Of a stretch of 64,000 nt of DNA, positions 17,345 through 25,709 are shown piece after piece. The stretch's first letter is position 1, and every line of letters starts with the position of its first letter. The stretch covers positions 62,001-126,000 of the forward strand of contig DGCD01000020.1 of assembly GCA_002384935.1 (NCBI GenBank), read 5' to 3'. Made by a program: the position numbers and the translations under genes. The stretch is from Pusillimonas sp. UBA3987. Its GTDB lineage: Bacteria; Pseudomonadota; Gammaproteobacteria; Burkholderiales; Burkholderiaceae_B. The notes beneath the pieces were generated by a model. The model worked only from the letters and a program-made list of their open reading frames with translations, was not told the DNA's origin and ran no database searches.

Positions 17345-19104
17345 GCTTGCAACTCCTGGTGATTCGGGTTGGGCTCGGTTTCGTTGTTGTTTGTTTTGCC
17401 CGCGTTGGGCAAGGTAAAGCGGAAAATGGTCCCCCCCTCGGGATTCGCGGTTGCCCATAGGCGCCCGTGGTGAGATTCGATGATTGTGCGGCAGATGTTA
17501 AGACCCATGCCCAGCCCCTCGGATTTTGTGCTGTAGAAAGGTTCGAAAAGACGTTCGGGGTCTTTCAATCCATGACCGCGGTCGATAACGGCGAACTCAA
17601 TAACGGCAGATTGATCAGTCAGCACCACATGAAGTGTACGATATTCACTATCTTCCATTGCCTCGACACCGTTTTTCAACAGGTTTAATAATACCTGCTC
17701 TATCAGGATGGGGTCGGCAAGCACGTCGGGTAGCGCCTCGGGCAGTGTCTTTTCGATAAGTACCTGTCGCTTGCGGGCATCGATATCTGCAAATGCGATG
17801 GCATTGTCAAGAATGCGTGCCGCCGGCACGCGCTGGCGTCGCGGTTCGCTTCGTTTAACAAATTCACGGATCCGACTGATAATCTTGCCCGCACGTTCGG
17901 CTTGCTGCGCACTTTTACCCAGCGCATCAAACAGCATTTCCGGCGTGGCCTTTTCCGACTTCAGCATGGCTGAGGCCGCCATGTTGTAATTGACAATGGC
18001 AGTAAGCGGCTGATTCAGCTCGTGGGCAAGAGACGAGGCCATTTCACCCATTGTCATCAGGCGACTGGTCAGCTGGATTTTTTCCTGTTGCATGCGCGAT
18101 TCTTCTTCGTGCTGGCGTCGCTCGGTAATGTCGCGGGCGACCTGAAGCCGAACCCGGCGTCCGTCTGTCCAGGCCAGCATGCGGTGTTGCACTTCAAACC
18201 AGCGTTGTGCCGACGGAGAAAACACCTCGATCAGTTCGTCGGTAAAGCGGCCCAGCCGACCGCCCAGCAATTCGCTGTGGCCACTTGATTGCGCACCGAA
18301 AAAACGGCGGTAGTTGCGGTTTGCAAACAGGAGTTCGAGGCCGTCGGGCGTGTCGGCCACAACGGAGATGGCGTCGTCCAGGCCTTCAAGCACAGTCATG
18401 AAACGTTCATGGGCCGCAGTGAGGGCTTCGCGTATTCGTTTTGGCTCGGTGATGTCAGTCATGGAGGTCATCCAGCCGATTTGCTCGCCGTTGGCATCGC
18501 GCAATGGCGATACATACATGCGTGCAGTGAAGCGGGAGCCGTCGCGACGCTGGGCTTCGATTTCCAGGCCACTGCTTGGGGTTCGCCCCGATAAAAGCAG
18601 GTCGAGCGTTTCCTGGTGTTCGGCATGCTTTCCTGACACCCAATAGGGGAAAGGGGTCGTGCGTCCGATGAGATCGGCCTCATTCCAGCCGATCATTCGG
18701 CAGAAGGCCGGGTTTACGTAGGCGATGCGGCCTTGCATGTCGAATACGCGCATGCCGGTCGACATGGAGTTCTCCATGGCGCGACGAAAACCGGTTTCCG
18801 CAATCAGCGCTTCTTCCGCCTTGGTGCGAAAGCGGGTGTAGCGCCACAAGGCCAGCAAGCTCACCACAATGACCAACGATAGCGCAACAACCAGCATCAT
18901 CAGGCGCTGCTGGCGAATTTCCTGGTCAATTGTCACGAACATGACACTGTCGTTCTGGATGCGCTGCATCCAGAAAAATACCCCCATGACACACAGATAA
19001 AGAATCAACACCACAAAGGGCGTTAACCAGTAAAGACCACGTCGCTTCTGTGCCTGTTCGTAGAAAGTGGTTGGGATCAGAGATTTCTTGGTAGGGGCTG
19101 CCAT
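17341..19104 (-). CDS. PAS-domain sensor histidine kinase (DctS/FixL-like)
   Basis: A 587-residue inner-membrane kinase. Two hydrophobic helices (about residues 20-43 and 62-81) flank a very short periplasmic loop, so the signal is probably sensed in the cytoplasm or membrane. Two PAS domains follow: one ending SMTDITEPKRI and a more divergent one ending VARDITERRQ. The H-box reads SLAHELNQPLTAIVNY, and the ATPase boxes include LLNLLKNGVEAM and EGLGMGLNICRTIIESHHG. ATG at 19104 is preferred to a TTG 45 bases upstream because it gives the usual start, although neither has a strong ribosome site. It is transcribed divergently from aceE, 272 bases away. Confidence 0.92.
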   Translation of the reverse strand: MAAPTKKSLIPTTFYEQAQKRRGLYWLTPFVVLILYLCVMGVFFWMQRIQNDSVMFVTIDQEIRQQRLMMLVVALSLVIVVSLLALWRYTRFRTKAEEALIAETGFRRAMENSMSTGMRVFDMQGRIAYVNPAFCRMIGWNEADLIGRTTPFPYWVSGKHAEHQETLDLLLSGRTPSSGLEIEAQRRDGSRFTARMYVSPLRDANGEQIGWMTSMTDITEPKRIREALTAAHERFMTVLEGLDDAISVVADTPDGLELLFANRNYRRFFGAQSSGHSELLGGRLGRFTDELIEVFSPSAQRWFEVQHRMLAWTDGRRVRLQVARDITERRQHEEESRMQQEKIQLTSRLMTMGEMASSLAHELNQPLTAIVNYNMAASAMLKSEKATPEMLFDALGKSAQQAERAGKIISRIREFVKRSEPRRQRVPAARILDNAIAFADIDARKRQVLIEKTLPEALPDVLADPILIEQVLLNLLKNGVEAMEDSEYRTLHVVLTDQSAVIEFAVIDRGHGLKDPERLFEPFYSTKSEGLGMGLNICRTIIESHHGRLWATANPEGGTIFRFTLPNAGKTNNNETEPNPNHQELQA

Positions 19105-19180
19105 AGACGAGATACAAAGTTCAGGCTTTATTCTACCCTTGTCGTGCAAGTCATTGAAACTGCCTAGTCGTGTTCTTGTA

Positions 19181-19195
19181 TTTCATATTATGAAA
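19181..19195. promoter_or_regulatory. palindrome in kinase-aceE intergenic region
   Basis: Perfect inverted repeat TTTCATA-T-TATGAAA. It is followed directly by a second, shorter one, TTATG-TGC-CATAA, at 19196-19208. Both lie between the divergent kinase and aceE genes, upstream of the putative aceE -35 element. This is the position of an activator or dual-control site. The binding protein is unknown. Confidence 0.45.
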
Positions 19196-19221
19196 TTATG
19201 TGCCATAAAGTGAAATTTTGC

Positions 19222-19250
19222 TTGCTCAAAGCTGAACACTTTTCTAGAAT
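19222..19250 (+). promoter_or_regulatory. putative sigma70 promoter of aceE operon
   Basis: TTGCTC at 19222-19227 and TAGAAT at 19245-19250 separated by 17 bases. The -10 matches the consensus at five of six positions; the -35 is weak (three of six). A weak -35 would fit an activator-dependent promoter. The expected start point falls near 19257. Confidence 0.45.
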
Positions 19251-19253
19251 GGC

Positions 19254-19269
19254 GTCAGTCTGGACTGAC
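19254..19269. promoter_or_regulatory. operator-like palindrome at predicted aceE start site
   Basis: Perfect 7-bp inverted repeat GTCAGTC-TG-GACTGAC centred at the predicted transcription start of the pyruvate dehydrogenase operon. The position suits a repressor site. The sequence does not match the enterobacterial PdhR consensus as I know it. Confidence 0.5.
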
Positions 19270-19376
19270 CGGGTCACCGGCCAAGCGCCGATTTTCGCCC
19301 TGTGCGGGATCATGCTAAAACCACCAAGTGGGCGTGTGTTGGTCTATATAAAAGTAAACTAGACAGGAGACTCCTA

Positions 19377-22091
19377 ATGTCATCTCTTGAAAAAACGAAT
19401 GCCGCTGCCGAAGCCTCTGATGTAGACGCGGTGGAAACCCAGGAATGGCTCGACGCGCTCGAAGCGGTACTGGAGAAGGAGGGTCCTGAACGCGCTCACT
19501 TCCTGCTCGAACGTCTTATTGATCAGGCACGACGCTCCGGATCGCATATTCCGTACTCTCCCAACACGGCTTACGTAAACACGATACCGCCCGGTTTGCA
19601 GCCTGCGTACCCGGGTAATGTTTCCATAGAAGGTCGCATCCGCGCGTTTATTCGTTGGAATGCGATGGCGATGGTGGTTCGTGCCAATCGCAAAACGCCG
19701 CCTAATGATGGCGACCTGGGCGGGCACATTGCTTCTTTTGCTTCGTTAGCCAGTATGATTGGCTGCGGGCAAAATCATTTTTGGCATGCCGAAACAGAAG
19801 ATCATGGTGGAGACCTGGTTTATTTCCAGGGTCACAGTTCGCCGGGTATGTACGCACGTGCTTACCTGGAAGGGCGGCTCACTGAAGAACAGCTCGACCA
19901 TTTCCGCCAGGAAGTAGACGGCAAAGGCTTGTCTTCTTATCCGCATCCGAAGCTGATGCCGGAGTTCTGGCAATTCCCAACGGTTTCAATGGGCCTGGGT
20001 CCCATTATGGCCATTTACCAGGCACGTTTCCTGAAGTACCTGCATGCCCGCGGCATTGCCGATACCAGCAAGCGCAAAGTATGGGTATTTTGTGGCGACG
20101 GCGAAATGGACGAGCCGGAATCCCTGGGTGCAATCAGTATGGCCGCCCGCGAAAACCTAGATAACCTGGTGTTTGTCGTTAATTGCAATTTGCAGCGTCT
20201 GGACGGTCCGGTGCGCGGCAATGGCAAAATTATCCAGGAGCTTGAAGGCGAGTTCCGCGGCAGTGGCTGGAATGTCATCAAGCTGATCTGGGGCGGGTAC
20301 TGGGATCCGCTTCTGGCGCGCGATAAAGAAGGTATTTTGCGCAAGATTATGGAAGAAACCGTCGATGGCGAGTATCAAACCTATAAAGCCAACGACGGCG
20401 CTTATGTTCGCGAGAAGTTCTTCGGCAAGCATCCCAAGCTGCAAGAGCTCGTCAGCCGCATGAGCGACGAAGATGTTTGGCGCCTTAACCGCGGTGGACA
20501 CGATCCATATAAGGTTTATGCTGCGTTCCAGTCGGCTTCAAGCCATAAGGGCCAGCCATCCGTGATTCTGGCAAAAACGATTAAAGGTTATGGCATGGGG
20601 GATGCGGGCCAGGCCAAGAACCCCACTCACCAGCAGAAAAAGCTGGACATCGATGCCATTCGCGAGTTCCGGGATCGCTTCAATATTCCGGTTCCAGACG
20701 ACAAGCTGGAAGAAGTGCCGTATGTGAAGCCGGCAGACGACTCTCCGGAAATGAAATATTTGCATGAGCGTCGTGAGGCGCTGGGCGGTTACTTGCCCAA
20801 GCGCCGTGTACGCGCCGATGAGTCTTTCAAGTCGCCGGAGCTCGATGCCTTCAAAGCTTCACTTGAGCCGACTGCCGAAGGCCGTGAAATTTCCACCACG
20901 CAGGCATTTGTGCGGGTGTTGAACCAAGTGTTGCGCGACAAAGCCTTGGGGCCGCGTGTCGTACCCATTCTGGCCGATGAATCGCGTACGTTCGGCATGG
21001 AAGGGTTGTTCCGCCAAATTGGTATTTATGCACCGGAAGGGCAAAAGTACGAGCCGGTCGATAGAGACCAGGTGATGTACTACAAAGAATCGGCCAACGG
21101 CCAGTTGTTGCAGGAAGGCATTAACGAAGCAGGCGCATTCAGTTCCTGGATTGCTGCGGCCACTTCTTATTCCACCAACAACCGGATCATGGTGCCGTTC
21201 TATGTGTACTACTCCATGTTTGGTTTCCAGCGTATTGGCGACCTGGCTTGGGCTGCAGGCGACATGCAGGCACGCGGCTTTCTTATGGGCGGCACCGCAG
21301 GTCGCACAACCTTGAACGGCGAGGGCCTGCAGCACGAAGACGGTCACAGCCATATTATGTCTTCGCTCATTCCGAATTGCGTTTCCTACGATCCCACTTT
21401 CGGACACGAGTTGGCAGTGATTATTCAGCATGGCATGAAGCGCATGGTTGAAGACCAGGAAAACGTCTTCTATTACATTACGATCATGAACGAAAACTAT
21501 GCCCACCCTGGTTTGAAGCAAGGTGATGAGGACGGCATTATTCGAGGCATGTACAAGCTCAGGAGCAATGGTAAAGACAAGGACAAGCTCCGCGTTCAGC
21601 TGATGGGCTCCGGCACCATCTTGCGCGAAGTCATGGCAGCCCAGGATATGCTGATGGAAGACTGGGGCGTGAGTTCCGACCTGTGGAGTGTTACCAGCTT
21701 TACGGAATTGCGCCGTAATGGCCTGGATTGCGAGCGTGAGCGGTTATTGCATCCCGAGCGCAAGGATTTGCCTGCTCCCTATGTAACGCAGCAGCTTGAA
21801 AAAACCAGCGGTCCTATCGTGGTTTCAACCGATTACGTAAAACTGTTTGGTGATCAGATACGGCCGTTTGTGCCCAAAGGGCGTTCATACAGTGTCCTGG
21901 GTACCGACGGTTTCGGGCGTTCCGATTTCCGTTACAAGCTGCGTGAGCACTTCGAGGTGGATCGTCGGTTCGTGGTGTTGTCGGCATTGCGTGCGCTGGC
22001 CGACGAGGGTGCCATTTCGCTCTCCAAAGTGTCGGAAGCCATCAAGAAGTACGATGTCAATCCCGATAAAGCCAATCCACAATACGCCTGA
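19377..22091 (+). CDS. aceE: pyruvate dehydrogenase E1 component (homodimeric type)
   Basis: A 904-residue thiamine-diphosphate enzyme that decarboxylates pyruvate and acetylates the lipoyl groups of E2; E. coli AceE is 887 residues. The TPP/Mg motif is visible as FCGDGEMDEPES ... NLVFVVNCNLQRLDGP (GDG to N), and other family segments include AETEDHGGDLVYFQGHSSPGMYARAYLEG (with catalytic-region His) and LGTDGFGRSD near the C-terminus. ATG at 19377 is preceded by AGGAGA at the right spacing; in-frame codons upstream lack such a site. It is the first gene of aceE-aceF-lpdA, with 14- and 9-base gaps after it. Confidence 0.97.
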   Translation: MSSLEKTNAAAEASDVDAVETQEWLDALEAVLEKEGPERAHFLLERLIDQARRSGSHIPYSPNTAYVNTIPPGLQPAYPGNVSIEGRIRAFIRWNAMAMVVRANRKTPPNDGDLGGHIASFASLASMIGCGQNHFWHAETEDHGGDLVYFQGHSSPGMYARAYLEGRLTEEQLDHFRQEVDGKGLSSYPHPKLMPEFWQFPTVSMGLGPIMAIYQARFLKYLHARGIADTSKRKVWVFCGDGEMDEPESLGAISMAARENLDNLVFVVNCNLQRLDGPVRGNGKIIQELEGEFRGSGWNVIKLIWGGYWDPLLARDKEGILRKIMEETVDGEYQTYKANDGAYVREKFFGKHPKLQELVSRMSDEDVWRLNRGGHDPYKVYAAFQSASSHKGQPSVILAKTIKGYGMGDAGQAKNPTHQQKKLDIDAIREFRDRFNIPVPDDKLEEVPYVKPADDSPEMKYLHERREALGGYLPKRRVRADESFKSPELDAFKASLEPTAEGREISTTQAFVRVLNQVLRDKALGPRVVPILADESRTFGMEGLFRQIGIYAPEGQKYEPVDRDQVMYYKESANGQLLQEGINEAGAFSSWIAAATSYSTNNRIMVPFYVYYSMFGFQRIGDLAWAAGDMQARGFLMGGTAGRTTLNGEGLQHEDGHSHIMSSLIPNCVSYDPTFGHELAVIIQHGMKRMVEDQENVFYYITIMNENYAHPGLKQGDEDGIIRGMYKLRSNGKDKDKLRVQLMGSGTILREVMAAQDMLMEDWGVSSDLWSVTSFTELRRNGLDCERERLLHPERKDLPAPYVTQQLEKTSGPIVVSTDYVKLFGDQIRPFVPKGRSYSVLGTDGFGRSDFRYKLREHFEVDRRFVVLSALRALADEGAISLSKVSEAIKKYDVNPDKANPQYA

Positions 22092-22105
22092 GCGGGGGAG
22101 TCGTC

Positions 22106-23854
22106 ATGAGCAATGTCGTTGAAGTCAAAATACCTGACATCGGAGATTTCGATAGTGTCGAGGTGATCGAGGTACTGGTTGCCGAGGGTGATGCAATTGA
22201 GGCGGAACAAAGCCTGATTACCGTGGAGTCGGACAAGGCTTCCATGGAAATCCCCGCGCCGTCTGCCGGCACAGTCAAGTCGCTGAAAATCAAAGTGGGC
22301 GACAAGGTCCAGGAAGGTTCCGTGATTCTTGTCCTGGAAGGAGCGCAAACGCAGAAGTCGTCCGACAAAGACGACGCTGAAAAAGCGCCTGAAGCCGACC
22401 AGGAAGAAAAGAAACAAACCGACCCGGCATCTAAGGCCGATGCCGCCGAGTCCGCCGGCAAGACACAAGAGCCTGAACAGAAAGCGTCTTCGCAGGCCGG
22501 TGGTTCGACATCGGTTGTCATACCCGATATCGGAGATTTCGATGAAGTTGAAATCATTGAAGTGCTGGTCAGTGAAGGTGATTCAGTCGAGGCCGAACAG
22601 AGCCTGATTACGGTCGAGTCCGATAAGGCTTCGATGGAAATCCCGTCTTCGGCCTCGGGCACGGTTAAGTCGCTGAAAGTTAAGGTGGGTGACAAGGTAA
22701 GCAAAGGAACGGAAATTCTGGAACTTGCCGTGTCGGGCTCCGGTGGCGACAAAAAGTCGTCTCAGGCCTCGGCCAAAGACACCCGGGCGTCGTCAGCAAG
22801 CAGCAAGCCTGCTGAGCAAGAGCAAGAGCAAGAGCAAGAGCAGCAGTCGCAAAAGCGTGATGAAGCGTCGGCTGAAGATAAAGAGCAGGCGCAGCGCGCT
22901 TCGCCCACGCAGGCATATGAAGAGGATAGTCGTCCACTGCGTGATTTGCCGCATGCTTCGCCGTCGGTGCGCAAATTTGCCCGTGAACTGGGCGTGAACC
23001 TGGCTCGTGTCAATGGCTCGGGCAGGAAAGGCCGCATTGTGGCCGATGATGTACGTCAGTTCGTGAAGCAGGCGGTAGCTGGTTCAGGCGCGGGCGGCAG
23101 TGGTCAGGCTGCGGGTGGCGGACTTCAGGTCGTGGATTGGCCGAAAGTGGATTTCGCCAAGTTCGGGCCGGTGCAAAACAAGCCATTGTCGCGTATCAAG
23201 AAGTTGTCGTGTGCCTATTTGCATCGGAACTGGGTCATGATTCCCCATGTGACGAATAATGATGAGGCCGACATTACTGAACTTGAAGCGCTGCGCAAAC
23301 AGTTGAACAAAGAGAACGAGAAGTCGGGTGTCAAGGTCACGATGCTGGCGTTTCTGATCAAGGCATGTGTTGCTGCCCTGAAGAAATTTCCGGAATTCAA
23401 TGCTTCGCTCGATGGCGACAATCTGGTGTTGAAGCAGTATTACCATATCGGCTTTGCGGCAGACACGCCCAATGGCCTGGTCGTGCCGGTTATTCGCGAC
23501 GCCGACCAGAAAGGCATTCTGGATCTTGCCCGTGAAACAGCTGAATTGGCTGTGCAGGCGCGAGACGGCAAGTTGTCGCCGTCGCAAATGCAGGGCGGTA
23601 CTTTCTCGATTTCGTCACTGGGCGGTATTGGTGGAACGGATTTCACGCCCATTATCAATGCGCCGGAAGTCGCCATTCTGGGGGTTTCGCGTTCCAGTTT
23701 CCAGCCGGTTTGGGACGGTAGTGCTTTCCAGCCACGCTTGATGCTGCCTTTGTCGCTTTCGTATGATCATCGTGTCATCGATGGCGCGGCTGCTGCACGT
23801 TTCAACGTATATCTGGGGCAGTTGCTGGCAGATTTCCGCCGTATCGCTTTATAA
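22106..23854 (+). CDS. aceF: dihydrolipoamide acetyltransferase (E2) with two lipoyl domains
   Basis: A 582-residue core subunit of the pyruvate dehydrogenase complex. Lipoyl domain 1 spans residues about 1-75 and domain 2 about 133-210, each with the lipoylated Lys in ESDKASME. Charged Ala/Glu/Gln linkers separate the domains. A peripheral subunit-binding domain (SPSVRKFARELG ... GRKGRIVADDV) lies at about 285-325, and the acetyltransferase domain ends with SLSYDHRVIDGA, containing the catalytic His and Asp. A linker region is encoded by tandem GAGCAA hexamers (22814-22837), giving an EQEQEQEQ run whose length may vary between strains. E. coli AceF has three lipoyl domains; here E2 has two and E3 has one. 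Confidence 0.97.
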   Translation: MSNVVEVKIPDIGDFDSVEVIEVLVAEGDAIEAEQSLITVESDKASMEIPAPSAGTVKSLKIKVGDKVQEGSVILVLEGAQTQKSSDKDDAEKAPEADQEEKKQTDPASKADAAESAGKTQEPEQKASSQAGGSTSVVIPDIGDFDEVEIIEVLVSEGDSVEAEQSLITVESDKASMEIPSSASGTVKSLKVKVGDKVSKGTEILELAVSGSGGDKKSSQASAKDTRASSASSKPAEQEQEQEQEQQSQKRDEASAEDKEQAQRASPTQAYEEDSRPLRDLPHASPSVRKFARELGVNLARVNGSGRKGRIVADDVRQFVKQAVAGSGAGGSGQAAGGGLQVVDWPKVDFAKFGPVQNKPLSRIKKLSCAYLHRNWVMIPHVTNNDEADITELEALRKQLNKENEKSGVKVTMLAFLIKACVAALKKFPEFNASLDGDNLVLKQYYHIGFAADTPNGLVVPVIRDADQKGILDLARETAELAVQARDGKLSPSQMQGGTFSISSLGGIGGTDFTPIINAPEVAILGVSRSSFQPVWDGSAFQPRLMLPLSLSYDHRVIDGAAAARFNVYLGQLLADFRRIAL

Positions 23855-23863
23855 GGGCCGAAT

Positions 23864-25699
23864 ATGAGCAAGTATGAGCTGAAAGTGCCGGACATTGGCG
23901 ACTTTGATAAGGTCGAGGTCATTGAGGTGTTGATTAGCGAGGGTGACACGGTCCAGGCTGAACAGAGCCTGATCACGGTCGAATCCGATAAAGCCTCAAT
24001 GGAGATACCGGCAGATAAAGGCGGCAAGGTAGTCAAGTTGCGCGTCAAGGTGGGCGACAAAGTGGCTCAAGGTGCAGTTATCGCCGAAATGGAAGCGCAA
24101 GCGTCTGAAGAAGCTGAAGAATCCGGTTCTGCTGATGCCGGTTCCGACAACGAACAGGGTGATACTTCAAAAACCGAAGATGCTGTGTCGGAGGACAAAG
24201 GCAAGAGCGAAACAACGGTTTCCGGTTCGTCTTCAGGCAGCAAGCAAAGCCCGGCGCCGGCCGCCGGCCGGTTTTCGGGCTCGGCCGATCTTGATTGCGA
24301 TGTATTGGTACTGGGTGCCGGGCCGGGTGGCTATTCTGCCGCGTTTCGCGCGGCCGATCTCGGCCTGAAAGTTGTCCTTGTTGAACGATACAGCACGCTG
24401 GGCGGGGTTTGTCTTAACGTGGGTTGTATCCCCTCCAAAGCCTTGCTGCATACGGCGGCAGTATTGGAGGAGGCGCAGTCGCTCGAGGCTCATGGCATTA
24501 AATTCGGCAAGCCGTCAATCGACCTGGATGCGTTGCGTTCTCACAAAGATGGCGTGGTTTCCAAGTTAACCAATGGCCTGGCAGGCATGGCCAAGGCACG
24601 AAAGGTAACGGTGGTAACGGGCCTGGGCCAGTTTGTTGATCCGCATCATTTGCAAGTGGAGACAGACAACGGCACGCAAACGGTTAAATTCGGTTCTGCC
24701 ATTATTGCCGCGGGCAGCGAATCGGTGAAACTGCCGTTTCTGCCGGATGACTCGCGTGTGGTCGATTCAACCGGTGCTTTGCAACTGGCTTCAATCCCCA
24801 AACGCATGCTGATTGTGGGTGGCGGTATTATCGGCCTGGAAATGGGTACCGTGTATTCAGCGCTTGGTGCACGTCTTGACGTCGTGGAAATGCAATCGGG
24901 TTTAATGCCGGGGGCCGATCGTGACCTGGTAAAAATCTGGGAAAAAATGAATGCCAAACGTTTCGACCACATGATGCTTGAAACCAAAACCGTTGACGCC
25001 AAAGCTGATAAAGATGGTATCTGGGTTACGTTCGAGGGCAAGAACGCGCCGTCGGAACCGCAATGTTACGACGTCGTGTTGCAGGCTGTTGGCCGTACGC
25101 CGAACGGTAGCCGCATTGGGGCCGACCAGGCCGGTGTTCAGGTAACCGAACGCGGTTTCATTGAAGTTGATCGACAAATGCGCACCAATGTGCCGCATAT
25201 TTACGCCATAGGCGATATTGTGGGTCAGCCAATGCTGGCGCATAAAGCCGTACATGAAGGCCATGTGGCTGCCGAAGTCATCGCCGGTGAGAAGAGCTTT
25301 TTCGATGCGCGTGTCATTCCCTCTGTTGCGTACACAGACCCTGAAATCGCCTGGGTAGGCCTGACTGAAGAGCAAGCCCGCAAAGAAGGCGTTAAGGTTG
25401 ACAAGGGCCTGTTCCCTTGGGCAGCATCGGGCAGGGCGATTGCCAATGGGCGTGATGAGGGCTTTACAAAATTGCTGTTCGATGCTGAAAGCGGTCGAAT
25501 TCTGGGTGGCGGCATCGTCGGCACACACGCCGGTGATCTGATCAGTGAAGTGGTGTTGGCGATCGAAATGGGTGCCGATGCGGTGGATATTGGCAAAACG
25601 ATTCATCCCCATCCTACTCTAGGTGAGTCCATCGGCATGGCTGCTGAAGTCGCGCATGGCAGTTGTACCGATCTGCCGCCGCAACGAAAGAAATCATAG
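23864..25699 (+). CDS. lpdA: dihydrolipoamide dehydrogenase (E3) with fused N-terminal lipoyl domain
   Basis: A 611-residue E3 in which residues 1-78 are a complete lipoyl domain (ESDKASMEIPADKGG), followed by an acidic Ser/Glu/Asp linker to about residue 140 and a normal E3. The FAD-binding VLGAGPGGYSAAFRA, redox pair in GVCLNVGCIPSK, NAD-binding IVGGGIIGLEMG, AIGDIVGQPMLAHKA and catalytic HPHPTLGESI are all present. It reoxidises dihydrolipoyl groups of E2, making NADH. E3 with its own lipoyl domain occurs in several Betaproteobacteria and Neisseria-type complexes. It is 9 bases after aceF and certainly in the same operon. Confidence 0.97.
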   Translation: MSKYELKVPDIGDFDKVEVIEVLISEGDTVQAEQSLITVESDKASMEIPADKGGKVVKLRVKVGDKVAQGAVIAEMEAQASEEAEESGSADAGSDNEQGDTSKTEDAVSEDKGKSETTVSGSSSGSKQSPAPAAGRFSGSADLDCDVLVLGAGPGGYSAAFRAADLGLKVVLVERYSTLGGVCLNVGCIPSKALLHTAAVLEEAQSLEAHGIKFGKPSIDLDALRSHKDGVVSKLTNGLAGMAKARKVTVVTGLGQFVDPHHLQVETDNGTQTVKFGSAIIAAGSESVKLPFLPDDSRVVDSTGALQLASIPKRMLIVGGGIIGLEMGTVYSALGARLDVVEMQSGLMPGADRDLVKIWEKMNAKRFDHMMLETKTVDAKADKDGIWVTFEGKNAPSEPQCYDVVLQAVGRTPNGSRIGADQAGVQVTERGFIEVDRQMRTNVPHIYAIGDIVGQPMLAHKAVHEGHVAAEVIAGEKSFFDARVIPSVAYTDPEIAWVGLTEEQARKEGVKVDKGLFPWAASGRAIANGRDEGFTKLLFDAESGRILGGGIVGTHAGDLISEVVLAIEMGADAVDIGKTIHPHPTLGESIGMAAEVAHGSCTDLPPQRKKS

Positions 25700-25709
25700 A
25701 AATCGCACC

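Noticed and set aside
20859..21521. Open frame of about 220 codons antisense to aceE
   Set aside because: Antisense shadow in a gene with strong codon bias; no supporting motif or ribosome site.
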